Assembly (NCBI GenBank): GCA_016716385.1
Contig: JADJWL010000006.1
Span: 186,001 to 250,000 of the forward strand
Source of the DNA: Bryobacterales bacterium
GTDB taxonomy: Bacteria > Acidobacteriota > Terriglobia > Bryobacterales > Bryobacteraceae
Length of the DNA: 64,000 nucleotides
Direction of reading: 5' to 3'
Part shown: piece by piece, positions 45,496 to 53,461 of the stretch
Layout of the letters: each line of letters begins with the position of its first letter
How positions within the stretch are numbered: position 1 is the stretch's first letter
Position numbers and translations under genes: made by a program
Notes under the pieces: generated by a model
The model's input: only the letters and a program-made list of their open reading frames with translations
The model's database searches: none
Told to the model about the DNA's origin: nothing

Positions 45496-46341
45496 ATGCA
45501 GCGCGTCCTCTCTTCGCACCTGTGGGTGAACCACCGCCTCAACGTGGGCTGGCTGAACCGGGTCCAGCAGGCGGGCATCGACGGAGTCGAGATCTTCCTT
45601 GCCCGCCAGCACCTCGACTACCGGAACAAGAGCCAGGTGGTGGAACTCGGGCACTGGTTCCGCGACGCGAAGCTGAAGCTGCACTCGATCCACCTGCCCA
45701 TGTACACCGATGAGTACTGGGGGCAGTCCGGACCCAACGCCGTCATCAATATCACCGAAACCGTGAAGAGCAAGCGCATCGCGGTGGTGGACGAGGTGAA
45801 GAGGGCGATCGAAGTAGCCGAGTACATGCCGTGCCGCTACGCCGTCCAGCATCTGGGGGTTTCCGGCCAGGAGTTCGACGAGAAGCGCATCGATGCCGCC
45901 TTCAGTTCGCTCGAAGAACTCATGATCTTCGCCCGCCACCGCGACGTCGAAATCCTGCTCGAGAACATCCCGAACCAGCTTTCCTCGGCCGAGCGCCTGA
46001 TGTACTTCGTGGGCATCACGCACCTCCCGCTCAATTTCTGTCTGGACCTCGGGCACGCGCATCTCAACGAGGGCGTCGCCGATGCGTTCGATATCCTGAA
46101 GGAGCGCATCCGCTCGACGCATGTCCACGACAATGACGGCACGGCGGACGCGCACCTGTTCCCGCTCGTGGCCGAAGGCGGGACCATCGACTGGAAGCAG
46201 GCGATGAAGCTGCTCCGGTCACGCGACGGCCAGTATCCGCTGCTACTGGAGTTGAAGGAACCGCCCGATATGGACAATCCGCTCGAACGCGCCGTCGAGG
46301 TTTTCGACCGCCTGGAGGAGATCCGCCATGACGGCGAGTAG
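45496..46341 (+). CDS. Sugar phosphate isomerase/epimerase family protein
   Basis: 281 aa TIM barrel of the xylose-isomerase-like superfamily. Metal-ligand segments are visible: GVEIFLARQHLDY, SIHLPMYTDEY, YAVQHLGVSG, VEILLENIPNQL (Glu), FCLDLGHAHLN (Asp/His) and THVHDNDGTADAH (His). It begins 8 bp after ggt and overlaps the asnS start by 14 bases. The substrate is not evident. Confidence 0.82.
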   Translation: MQRVLSSHLWVNHRLNVGWLNRVQQAGIDGVEIFLARQHLDYRNKSQVVELGHWFRDAKLKLHSIHLPMYTDEYWGQSGPNAVINITETVKSKRIAVVDEVKRAIEVAEYMPCRYAVQHLGVSGQEFDEKRIDAAFSSLEELMIFARHRDVEILLENIPNQLSSAERLMYFVGITHLPLNFCLDLGHAHLNEGVADAFDILKERIRSTHVHDNDGTADAHLFPLVAEGGTIDWKQAMKLLRSRDGQYPLLLELKEPPDMDNPLERAVEVFDRLEEIRHDGE

Positions 46342-47647
46342 CGCGCCGCGCGTCCGCATCGCCGAAGCCAGGGCGCACATCGGCCAGACGGTGGAGATTG
46401 CCGGCTGGCTCTACAACCTGCGCAAGTCGGGCAAGATCGTATTTCCGATTGTGCGGGATGGCTCGGGCATCATCCAGTGCGTGGGAGCGAAAGCCGACCT
46501 GGGCGACGAGCCGTTCGAATCGCTCAAGCGCCTGACGCAGGAGTCTTCGCTCATTGTCCGCGGCGTCCTGCGAGCCGATGAACGTGCCGTTGGCGGCGTC
46601 GAACTCGACGTCCACGGATTCAGCATCGTGCAGCGCGTGAGTGAAGAAGCGCCGTATCCGATTACGCCGAAAGAACACGGCATCGAGTTCCTGATGGATC
46701 ACCGCCATCTGTGGCTGCGCAGCCTGCGCCAGCACGCGGTCCTGCGTGTTCGCCACGAAGTGATCCGCGCCGTGCGGGACTACTTCGATTCCAACGGCTT
46801 CACCCTCGTAGATACGCCGGTATTCACGCCGGCCGCCTGCGAAGGCACTACCACATTGTTCGAAGTGGATTACTTCGACGACGAAAAGGCGTACCTGACG
46901 CAGTCCGGCCAGCTCTACAACGAGGCCACTGCGATGGCGTTCGGCAAGGTGTATTGTTTTGGTCCTACCTTCCGCGCCGAAAAATCGAAGACCCGCCGCC
47001 ATCTGACCGAGTTTTGGATGGTGGAGCCGGAAATGGCGTACGCCACGCTCGATGACGTGAAGCAGGTCGCCGAAGAGATGGTCGTGTTCGTCGTGCGGCG
47101 CGTCCTCGAAAACCGCCGCGCCGACCTTGCGGTGCTGGAGCGCGACGTGGCCAGGCTTGAAGCCGTGCTGCCTCCGTTCCCCAAGATCAGCTACGACGAA
47201 GCGGTCGCGATCCTGCAATCCAAAGGCAGCACGATCGAGTGGGGCGGGGACTTAGGAGGCGGCGACGAAACCATCCTCAGCGAAATGTACGACCGTCCCG
47301 TGATGGTCGACCGCTACCCCTCGGCGGTGAAGGCGTTCTACATGCAGCCGGACCCCGAGCGGCCCGAGGTGGCGCTCGGCGTCGACGTGCTGGCGCCCGA
47401 GGGGTATGGCGAGATCATCGGAGGCGGCCAGCGTGTGCACGACCTGGCCCTGCTCGAACAGCGGATCGCCGCGCACGAGCTGCCGCGCGAAGCCTTTGAG
47501 TGGTACCTGGACCTGCGCCGCTACGGCACGGTGCCGCATGGCGGCTTCGGCATGGGGATCGAGCGTTGCGTCTCCTGGATCTGCGGCCTGGAACACGTAC
47601 GCGAGACCATCGCCTTCCCCCGCATGCTTTACCGGTTACGCCCGTAA
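46328..47647 (+). CDS. asnS: Asparaginyl-tRNA synthetase, archaeal-type C-terminus
   Basis: 439 aa class IIb synthetase. N-terminal OB-fold anticodon domain (VEIAGWLYNLRKSGKIVFPIVRDGSGIIQCV). Catalytic domain with motif 2 FGPTFRAEKSKTRRHLTEFW and motif 3 GFGMGIERCVSW. The SGKIxF element supports Asn over Asp specificity. The end (LEHVRETIAFPRMLYRL) differs from the common bacterial PRTPGNAEF ending and resembles archaeal/eukaryal AsnRS. It charges tRNA-Asn in the cytoplasm. Its stop shares one base with the arginase start (TAATG). Confidence 0.93.
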   Translation: MTASSAPRVRIAEARAHIGQTVEIAGWLYNLRKSGKIVFPIVRDGSGIIQCVGAKADLGDEPFESLKRLTQESSLIVRGVLRADERAVGGVELDVHGFSIVQRVSEEAPYPITPKEHGIEFLMDHRHLWLRSLRQHAVLRVRHEVIRAVRDYFDSNGFTLVDTPVFTPAACEGTTTLFEVDYFDDEKAYLTQSGQLYNEATAMAFGKVYCFGPTFRAEKSKTRRHLTEFWMVEPEMAYATLDDVKQVAEEMVVFVVRRVLENRRADLAVLERDVARLEAVLPPFPKISYDEAVAILQSKGSTIEWGGDLGGGDETILSEMYDRPVMVDRYPSAVKAFYMQPDPERPEVALGVDVLAPEGYGEIIGGGQRVHDLALLEQRIAAHELPREAFEWYLDLRRYGTVPHGGFGMGIERCVSWICGLEHVRETIAFPRMLYRLRP

Positions 47648-48558
47648 TGGCTGAACGCATCGCAATCATCGGCGCGCCGCTCGATCTCGGGCAGGGACGC
47701 CGCGGCGTCGACATGGGGCCGTCCGCGCTGCGCGTGGCAAATCTCAACCGGCGGCTGGCCGGCCTAGGCTACGAAGTCGAAGACCTGGGCAACGTTCCCG
47801 CCGAGCAGGCTGAGCACGTGCTCGAGGGTTCTGCCCAGGCCCGCTTCCTGCCGCAGATCGCCGAAAGCTGCCGGAGGCTGGCGCAGTGGGTCGAGAAAGC
47901 GGCCGCCAGCGGAGCCACGCCGCTGGTTCTGGGCGGCGATCACTCGGTCGCGGTCGGCACCCTGGCGGGGGTCGCCCGGCACTACAGGCGACGCAAGGAG
48001 AAGATCGGCCTGATCTGGGTCGACGCCCACGCCGACATGAACACTCCGGAAACCAGTCCCTCGGGCAACGTGCATGGCATGCCGCTGGCGGGCTGCCTGG
48101 GCCACGGTCCGAAGGAACTCACCGGGATCTTCGGCTTCTCGCCCAAGGTGGATCCGGCGCGTGTCGCCGTGGTCGGGCTGCGCGACGTCGATGAAGCTGA
48201 ACGCCTGACCGTGCGCGAATCCGGCGTCAAGGCGTTCACGATGCGCCACATCGATGAGCACGGGATGCGCGCCGTGATGGAGGATGCGATCGAAACCGCG
48301 ACTAACGGTACGGCGGGCTTCCACCTGTCGCTCGACATGGATTTCCTCGATCCGCGCGAGGCGCCCGGCGTCGGGACGCCCGTGCGCGGCGGCGGCACCT
48401 ACCGCGAGGCGCACCTGGCAATGGAGATGATCGGCGATTCGGGCCGCATGGTCTCAATGGAAGTGGTGGAGGTGAATCCCGTGCTCGACGAGAGCAACCG
48501 CACGGCGGAACTGGCCGTGGAACTGATCCTGTCGGCGCTGGGAAAGCGGATTTTATGA
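47647..48558 (+). CDS. rocF: Arginase
   Basis: 303 aa, standard length. Binuclear Mn motifs are intact: GGDHSVAVG, WVDAHADMNTP and LDMDFLDP. The opening IIGAPLDLGQGRRGVDMGPSALR and the final MVSMEVVEVNPVLDESN are typical of true arginases rather than agmatinases. Hydrolyses arginine to ornithine and urea. No urease genes are in the window. Start overlaps the asnS stop; the stop overlaps the ddl start (ATGA). Confidence 0.95.
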   Translation: MAERIAIIGAPLDLGQGRRGVDMGPSALRVANLNRRLAGLGYEVEDLGNVPAEQAEHVLEGSAQARFLPQIAESCRRLAQWVEKAAASGATPLVLGGDHSVAVGTLAGVARHYRRRKEKIGLIWVDAHADMNTPETSPSGNVHGMPLAGCLGHGPKELTGIFGFSPKVDPARVAVVGLRDVDEAERLTVRESGVKAFTMRHIDEHGMRAVMEDAIETATNGTAGFHLSLDMDFLDPREAPGVGTPVRGGGTYREAHLAMEMIGDSGRMVSMEVVEVNPVLDESNRTAELAVELILSALGKRIL

Positions 48559-49532
48559 AGTTGCGCGTGGCCATCATCGAGGGCGGCAGGAGCGGGGAGC
48601 ATGAAGTGTCGCTGCGCTCGGCGGCGGCGGTGGCGGCCGCCTGCGACCCGGGCCGCTACGAAGTCCAGCGCTACCGCATCGGCCTCGACGGGCGCTGGAG
48701 TCCCCGGCCGATTCTTCCCGAGCCGGGCGCCAACCCGGAGATCGACGTCGTCTTTCCGGTGCTGCACGGCACGTTCGGCGAGGACGGCACCATGCAGGGG
48801 CTGCTGGAACTGGCCGACCTGCCGTACGTCGGCGCGGGCGTGCTGGCGTCGGCTGTTGCGATGGACAAGGACATGATGAAACGCGTCTGCCGCGACGCGG
48901 GTCTGCCCGTGGTGGAGTGGGAACTTGCCACTCGCGCGGCGCTCGACGCCTCGCGTGCCGTCGCACGTTTCGGCTTCCCGCTGTTCGTCAAGCCGGCGAA
49001 CCTGGGTTCCTCAGTGGGGATTTCGAAGGCGCGGACTCCGGAGGAGTTGGATGCGGCGCTACGCCTGGCCGCGCAGTACGACCGCAAAGTGATCGTCGAG
49101 CGGGCGATCGCCGGGCGCGAATTCGAATGCTCCGTGCTGGGCAACGAGCATCCCGAGGCGTCGGTTCCGTCGGAGATCCTGCCGTCGCGCGAGTTCTACG
49201 ACTACGACGACAAGTACCTGCTGAACGCCGCCCGCACGCTGGTGCCGGCGCCGCTCGATCCGGCGGCGGCGGAAGAACTGCGCCGGCTCGCCATCGCCGC
49301 CTACCGCGCGGTCGAGTGCGAAGGCATGGCGCGGGTCGACTTCTTTCTCGAAGCCCGCACCGCGCGGTTCTACCTCAACGAAGTCAACACCATTCCCGGC
49401 TTCACGGCGATCAGCATGTATCCCAAGATGTGGGAGCATAGTGGCCTGCTCCTGCCGCAACTGGTCGACCGGTTAATCGAATTGGCTCTCGATCGCCATT
49501 CCGAGGCGCGCAAGAGCCGGTACGCCCGGTAG
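48555..49532 (+). CDS. ddl: D-alanine--D-alanine ligase
   Basis: 325 aa, ATP-grasp. Opening VAIIEGGRSGEHEVSLRSA, then VFPVLHGTFGEDGTMQGLLEL, FVKPANLGSSVGISK (ATP-binding loop), and FYLNEVNTIPGFTAISMYP with metal ligands Glu/Asn. Omega-loop EFYDYDDKYL is Tyr-containing, as in D-Ala:D-Ala-specific enzymes rather than D-Ala:D-Lac. Makes the dipeptide for peptidoglycan. It overlaps arginase by four bases. MOT1-like gene follows after 2 bp. Confidence 0.96.
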   Translation: MKLRVAIIEGGRSGEHEVSLRSAAAVAAACDPGRYEVQRYRIGLDGRWSPRPILPEPGANPEIDVVFPVLHGTFGEDGTMQGLLELADLPYVGAGVLASAVAMDKDMMKRVCRDAGLPVVEWELATRAALDASRAVARFGFPLFVKPANLGSSVGISKARTPEELDAALRLAAQYDRKVIVERAIAGREFECSVLGNEHPEASVPSEILPSREFYDYDDKYLLNAARTLVPAPLDPAAAEELRRLAIAAYRAVECEGMARVDFFLEARTARFYLNEVNTIPGFTAISMYPKMWEHSGLLLPQLVDRLIELALDRHSEARKSRYAR

Positions 49533-49534
49533 CC

Positions 49535-50689
49535 ATGGGTCCAGGGGATCGCCGCCTCCGTTTCGACCGCAGTGAGTGGTCGGGTGCGTTTGGCGATCTG
49601 GGGACGGACCTTCCCCTGCTGGTCGGCATGATCCTGGCGTCCGGCCTGAATGCGTCCAGCGTATTCACCGTATTCGGGCTCATGCAGATCGCTACCGCGC
49701 TGCGCTACCGGATGCCCATGCCGGTCCAGCCCCTCAAGGCGATGGCCGCCATCGTGATCGCACAGAAACTGCCGCCCGAAATCCTCTTCGGCGGGGGACT
49801 GGCGATCGGCGTCTGCATGTTGGTCCTGACCGCAACCGGGCTCCTGGACTGGATCAACCGGGCGGTTCCCAAACCCGTCGTCCGCGGCATCCAGTGCGGA
49901 CTCGGACTGCAACTGGCCGGGATTGCGCTGCGGGACTACGTTCCGGCAGGCGGAGCCACGGGCTGGTGGCTGGCGGGCGCCGGATTCTTCCTGACTCTGG
50001 TCCTGATCGGCCGGAAACGCATTCCGTCTGCTGCCATCCTCGTCGCACTGGGGGCCATCTATGCTCTGGTGTTCAAGCTGGATGCGTCGTCCCTGGTGGG
50101 GGCGGCGGGTCTCCACCTGCCCGAGTGGCGCCTGCCCGCCGCGGCCGACGTCTGGACTGGATTCCTCATCCTGGCGCTTCCGCAGATCCCGTTGTCGATC
50201 GCCAACTCGGTTCTGGCGACCCGGCAGCTCACCGAAGACCTCTTCCCGGACCGGCCCTTGAGCGCCCGCAAGATCGGCTGGACCTACGCCGCGATGAATC
50301 TCGTGAATCCGTTCCTGAGCGGCGTGCCGACCTGTCACGGGTCGGGCGGCATGGCGGGCCACTACGCCTTTGGGGGTCGCACAGGCGGATCGGTCGTCAT
50401 TTACGGGAGCCTGTTTCTCGTGCTCGGGGTGGTGTTCGGCCCCGGTTCCCAGATCGTGATCCAGGTATTCCCGCTGCCGGTGCTCGGGGTCCTGCTGCTG
50501 TTCGAAGCGCTGACCCTGGTCGCCCTGCTGCGGGACCTGTCCCCGCGGGGCACCGACTTTGCCGTCGCGATCCTGGTGGGGCTCATCGCCAGTTCGGTTC
50601 CGTACGGCTACCTCGTGGGCCTGGGAGTCGGAGTCATCTGCATGCACCTGTTCCGGCGCGGGTTGACACGCGTGGGAGATCACGAATAA
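49535..50689 (+). CDS. Putative sulfate/molybdate transporter (MOT1-like)
   Basis: 384 aa, 10-12 helices. MOT1 family signature RSEWSGAFGDLGTDLPLLVGM at the start, VQPLKAMAAIVIAQ, and VPTCHGSGGMAGHYAFGGRTGG. Homologues take up molybdate; some are annotated as sulfate carriers. No molybdenum-cofactor genes are adjacent. The final eight residues and the stop codon lie inside a dispersed repeat (see the repeat at 50664), so the original C-terminus may have been replaced. Confidence 0.88.
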   Translation: MGPGDRRLRFDRSEWSGAFGDLGTDLPLLVGMILASGLNASSVFTVFGLMQIATALRYRMPMPVQPLKAMAAIVIAQKLPPEILFGGGLAIGVCMLVLTATGLLDWINRAVPKPVVRGIQCGLGLQLAGIALRDYVPAGGATGWWLAGAGFFLTLVLIGRKRIPSAAILVALGAIYALVFKLDASSLVGAAGLHLPEWRLPAAADVWTGFLILALPQIPLSIANSVLATRQLTEDLFPDRPLSARKIGWTYAAMNLVNPFLSGVPTCHGSGGMAGHYAFGGRTGGSVVIYGSLFLVLGVVFGPGSQIVIQVFPLPVLGVLLLFEALTLVALLRDLSPRGTDFAVAILVGLIASSVPYGYLVGLGVGVICMHLFRRGLTRVGDHE

Positions 50690-50802
50690 ACACCACGTTC
50701 CCGCATTTGGGCCCCAGCACCGATGCCTTGCAGGAGCCCGTCCTCCACCCGTCCCGGCCAGCACCGCGACATCCGAAAAACGGGGTCTGTCCCCGTTCTT
50801 TC
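50664..50802. repeat. Dispersed repeat, degenerate copy A
   Basis: Matches the 3' end of the aspartic protease gene (52594-52754). The first 35 bases are identical. After that A has a short replacement where B has 25 bases, then aligns again over GGGCCCCAGCACCGA...CCACCCGTCCCGG, with one further 11-base loss, and ends in the GGGGTCTGTCCCC hairpin. On the minus strand it still encodes VVFIRDLPRVS, the protease tail. It lies across the stop of the MOT1-like gene. Confidence 0.85.
50775..50801. terminator. Hairpin, probable bidirectional terminator / REP-like element
   Basis: AACGGGG (50779-50785) and CCCCGTT (50791-50797) pair across a TCTGT loop, flanked by A- and T-runs. It lies between the convergent MOT1-like gene and collagen-like gene and could end transcription from both sides. 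The same core occurs in the protease gene at 52735-52748, so it may be a dispersed palindrome rather than a dedicated terminator. Confidence 0.55.
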
Positions 50803-50809
50803 GTGCGAG

Positions 50810-52282
50810 CTACTGGCAAAGGAGAAACGTCGAGAAGCCAGCGGGAGTTGCCCCTGTTACGGAGAACTGTATCCGGTCGCCTGGCACCACCGCGACCGAC
50901 GTAGTGGACGTGCAATCCGCGGCACTGGACACGGTGCAACCCAGCCCGGTATTGACCCCGTTCACCTGCAACGTCACGTTGAAACTTGCGGAGGCGACCG
51001 GATGGACCCTCAGGTTATTGAAGGTACACGCGACTCCCATGGGCACCTCGGAGCCGTTGTCTGCCTGACGGCTCGTGTCGCCGATGACCGCATAAAAGCG
51101 CGGCAGGCTGGCCGAAAGCGGATGCGCGGCGACAAACATCGCACCTGGCCCGGCCGGTCCCGTGGGACCCGTCGCCCCGATCGGACCGGGAGGTCCTGCG
51201 GACCCGGTGGCGCCGGTGGTGCCGGTTGGTCCCGTAGATCCGGTTGGACCAATTGCGCCCGTCGGCCCGGCGGGGCCAATTGCACCCGTGGACCCGGTTG
51301 GGCCAATTGCACCCGTCGGCCCGGCAGGGCCGGTCGGTCCCGTGGACCCAGCGGGGCCAATTGCGCCCGTAGATCCGGTTGGGCCAATTGCACCTGTCGG
51401 CCCGGCGGGGCCAGTTGCTCCCGTGGACCCGGCGGGGCCAATTGCGCCCGTAGATCCGGTTGGGCCAATTGCACCCGTCGGCCCGGCGGTCCCGTAGCCG
51501 GTCGGTCCCGTAGATCCGGTTGGACCATTTGCGCCCGCCGGCCCTGCCGGTCCAGGCACAGTCGAGTCGGCTCCCGCCGGTCCGGTCGGGCCCGTCGGCC
51601 CTGTGGCCCCGGCCGGCCCGGACGCACCCCCGCCGGTCAAGTCGCTGTAGTAACCGTTGATGTCCACAATGACGTGGGTCGGATCCGATACGAAGATCGA
51701 AATGGAGCCGCTCGTTCCCGCGGGCACGACGGCGGCATTCGCCACAATTTGACCTTCAAACGCGTTCAGCGTGGACACGTTCGGCTGCGGCGAACCGGTC
51801 GGCCAAGCCGTCAGAAACTGCATTGGTCCCGCCGGGACCACCGTGATGTTCAAGGAATAGGCCTTGGCGCCCGCCGGGATGCCGCACTGTCCTAACGACA
51901 CCGGGATTTCGCGAGTCGCGGGATTCGGCGCGCCAAGCCCCGGCTGCCCGAACGGTCCGGTGAACCCCAGGGCGGCGTACTCGGGCCGGGTATCCATCAG
52001 CCGGCAGGGCGTTACCGCCACTAGTGGAAGTTGCCCAGTGATGGCCGCCGCGCGGCCGTCCTTGGTGGCGCGCTCTTCCGGCGCCCAGTACAGCGGAGAC
52101 GGCCAGTTGGCCAGTTCGGGCGGCTCGGCGGATCCGGTTTGCAGGAATACCAGCAAAGCCAGTGCCGCCATTCGGCGCCCGCCGTGCAAAAACAGCGCCG
52201 TGTGCTCCGGCAGAGGCTGCCGCGGGGACTTCTCGTCGTCCGCCGCCCGATCTACGTTCTCCCGTCCGCGAATATTCCTCAT
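50810..52282 (-). CDS. Secreted collagen-like protein with CRLxDTR domain
   Basis: 490 aa; the ATG at 52282 follows an excellent GGAGGAGG ribosome binding site. A long charged n-region (about 37 residues) precedes the hydrophobic signal (MAALALLVFLQTGSA). Residues ~85-213 are the module seen in many acidobacterial secreted proteins: VTPCRLMDTRPEYAAL, YSLNITVVPAG and VIVDINGYYS. Residues 222-380 are Gly-Pro-Thr/Ala triplets, giving a collagen-like triple helix. The last ~110 residues form a beta-rich head with two Cys pairs, resembling BclA-type trimerisation heads. Probably a trimeric extracellular stalk; adhesion or matrix role inferred. Confidence 0.82.
   Translation of the reverse strand: MRNIRGRENVDRAADDEKSPRQPLPEHTALFLHGGRRMAALALLVFLQTGSAEPPELANWPSPLYWAPEERATKDGRAAAITGQLPLVAVTPCRLMDTRPEYAALGFTGPFGQPGLGAPNPATREIPVSLGQCGIPAGAKAYSLNITVVPAGPMQFLTAWPTGSPQPNVSTLNAFEGQIVANAAVVPAGTSGSISIFVSDPTHVIVDINGYYSDLTGGGASGPAGATGPTGPTGPAGADSTVPGPAGPAGANGPTGSTGPTGYGTAGPTGAIGPTGSTGAIGPAGSTGATGPAGPTGAIGPTGSTGAIGPAGSTGPTGPAGPTGAIGPTGSTGAIGPAGPTGAIGPTGSTGPTGTTGATGSAGPPGPIGATGPTGPAGPGAMFVAAHPLSASLPRFYAVIGDTSRQADNGSEVPMGVACTFNNLRVHPVASASFNVTLQVNGVNTGLGCTVSSAADCTSTTSVAVVPGDRIQFSVTGATPAGFSTFLLCQ
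51230..51484 (-). repeat. Tandem 81-bp repeats coding collagen-like triplets
   Basis: Residues 267-293 and 294-320 are 27-residue units differing in one triplet (GAT versus GPT). A truncated 18-residue unit follows (321-338), then a partial fourth. The unit reads GPTGAIGPTGSTGAIGPA then variable triplets. The near-identical DNA makes this tract prone to slippage, so copy number may vary between strains or assemblies. Confidence 0.85.
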
Positions 52283-52319
52283 ACGGTAGTCCTCCTCCCG
52301 CCCATCCCGCCGCCTCCGT

Positions 52320-52341
52320 CCGGTTGAGCGCGCTCAACCGG
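52320..52341. promoter_or_regulatory. Perfect 22-base palindrome in the leader of the collagen-like gene
   Basis: The half-site is CCGGTTGAGCG, with its exact complement following and no spacer. It lies 38 bases upstream of the ATG and begins about 9 bases after the predicted transcription start of the promoter at 52357-52386. It could be a repressor operator (roadblock) or a stable 5' mRNA hairpin. Confidence 0.55.
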
Positions 52342-52356
52342 GAGCGAAGCCACCGA

Positions 52357-52386
52357 ATCATACCTCGCACGGCCTAAGGTTTTCAA
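52357..52386 (-). promoter_or_regulatory. Sigma-70-type promoter for the collagen-like gene
   Basis: On the minus strand TTGAAA (52386-52381) and TATGAT (52362-52357) are separated by 18 bases. Transcription would start near 52350, giving a leader of about 68 bases that contains the palindrome and the GGAGGAGG site. This is the best promoter match found in the window. The rest of the 299-base gap (52387-52581) shows no gene. Confidence 0.6.
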
Positions 52387-52581
52387 GAGATTGTTCGAAA
52401 ATAATCTTTGCGATCAATCTCCGCCGGTGCACAAGTTTCCGCGTGAGCGGGAATGGCGATGGGAACCTTTTCCTGGAAACGCGCAAAAAAACCGGACGCC
52501 CGTGGCGCGATGAGCATGTGCCCTACCGGTGCGGCTTGCTGCCGACGCGATTGATCGAACTTCCGCGACGGCCAACGTCTG

Positions 52582-53379
52582 CTACTCGCGGGCTGACACG
52601 CGTGGGAGATCACGAATAAACACCACGTAACTCAGCACGTTGTTCACATAGATGGGCCCCAGCACCGACGCCGGCAGGAGTCCGTCTTCCACCCGTCCCG
52701 GCTGCCGCCCGGCCAGGACCGCGACGTCCGAAAAGCGGGTCTGTCCCCTTTTTTGAAGACTGATCCCCCCTGCACCATTGACAGTATGCATCGTGCCGCC
52801 GACGCCCGTCCCCGGGCGGAACAGGACAATGTGAGATGCTCCCGTATCCAATACAAGACGCATGCCTTGTATCCTGATGGCGGGTCTGCCGCGGATCCAT
52901 TCGACCGTCTGGCGGGGTCCGGAGAGTTCAGCTTCCAGGTCCCCCGCTTCTTCGATCAGGAGGCGCCGCGCATCGAGGTCCAGCACATAGTTCATCCGTT
53001 GCAGGACGTTCTGCCCGAGAATCCCCCGGATCCGGCGGTCCACCCGCCGTACCGCCGCCAGATCGGCCCGCACGGCGTCGACCGGACCGAACGCGACGCC
53101 CGCCATCTCCAGGTCCACACGAACCATCGGCGCCGCGCTCTTTCCGGTGGCGGTCACCACTTCCACTTCGCCCGAGTGGATCCACTCCGCTGTGGTGGCA
53201 AGCGCCGGATCCACCAGCGTCGAAGCCGCTCCCGTGTCGAGCAGGAACAGATGGGGCGGGCCGCCGCCAACCGAAACCCGAACGAGCGGGAACCCTCGCA
53301 CGACCGTCAGCGGGACCTCCACCGCCGCCACCGCCTGGCAGACCGGCCAGATGAGCACAAAGCACCAGTGATACCGCAT
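52582..53379 (-). CDS. Secreted two-motif retropepsin-like aspartic protease
   Basis: 265 aa with signal peptide (MRYHWCFVLIWPVCQAVAA). Two aspartyl-protease motifs are present in one chain: FLLDTGAAST (Asp48) and LVLDTGASHI (Asp178), so it can form an active site without dimerising, as in pepsins but at half the length. GILGQNVLQRMNYVLDLD lies between the lobes. Residues ~207-217 (SLQKRGQTRFS) are encoded by the GGG-TCTGT-CCC palindrome, indicating a repeat inserted in frame. The C-terminal tail is duplicated at 50664. Periplasmic; substrate unknown. Confidence 0.82.
   Translation of the reverse strand: MRYHWCFVLIWPVCQAVAAVEVPLTVVRGFPLVRVSVGGGPPHLFLLDTGAASTLVDPALATTAEWIHSGEVEVVTATGKSAAPMVRVDLEMAGVAFGPVDAVRADLAAVRRVDRRIRGILGQNVLQRMNYVLDLDARRLLIEEAGDLEAELSGPRQTVEWIRGRPAIRIQGMRLVLDTGASHIVLFRPGTGVGGTMHTVNGAGGISLQKRGQTRFSDVAVLAGRQPGRVEDGLLPASVLGPIYVNNVLSYVVFIRDLPRVSARE
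52594..52754. repeat. Dispersed repeat, copy B (3' end of the aspartic protease gene)
   Basis: The fuller copy of the element seen at 50664-50802. Here it is in frame within the protease gene (residues ~207-260). It contains an imperfect hairpin AAAAG(C)GGG-TCTGT-CCCC-TTTT at 52731-52754. Direction of copying cannot be decided, but B retains the sequence missing from A. Confidence 0.8.
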
Positions 53380-53461
53380 GCACAGATGGTATGGAGCAAC
53401 GGCGATGAGGGTCGTGATGGCCGGGGGATCTTTTCGTACTAAATTGGAGATCAGGAATCTG

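Noticed and set aside
50634..50939. 101-codon minus-strand frame carrying the protease-like tail
   Set aside because: It overlaps the collagen-like gene in the upstream half and is explained by the degenerate repeat copy; no start site.
51143..51619. Tandem repeats as a possible CRISPR array
   Set aside because: Units are codon-phased Gly-x-y triplets with no unique spacers and sit in a real gene.
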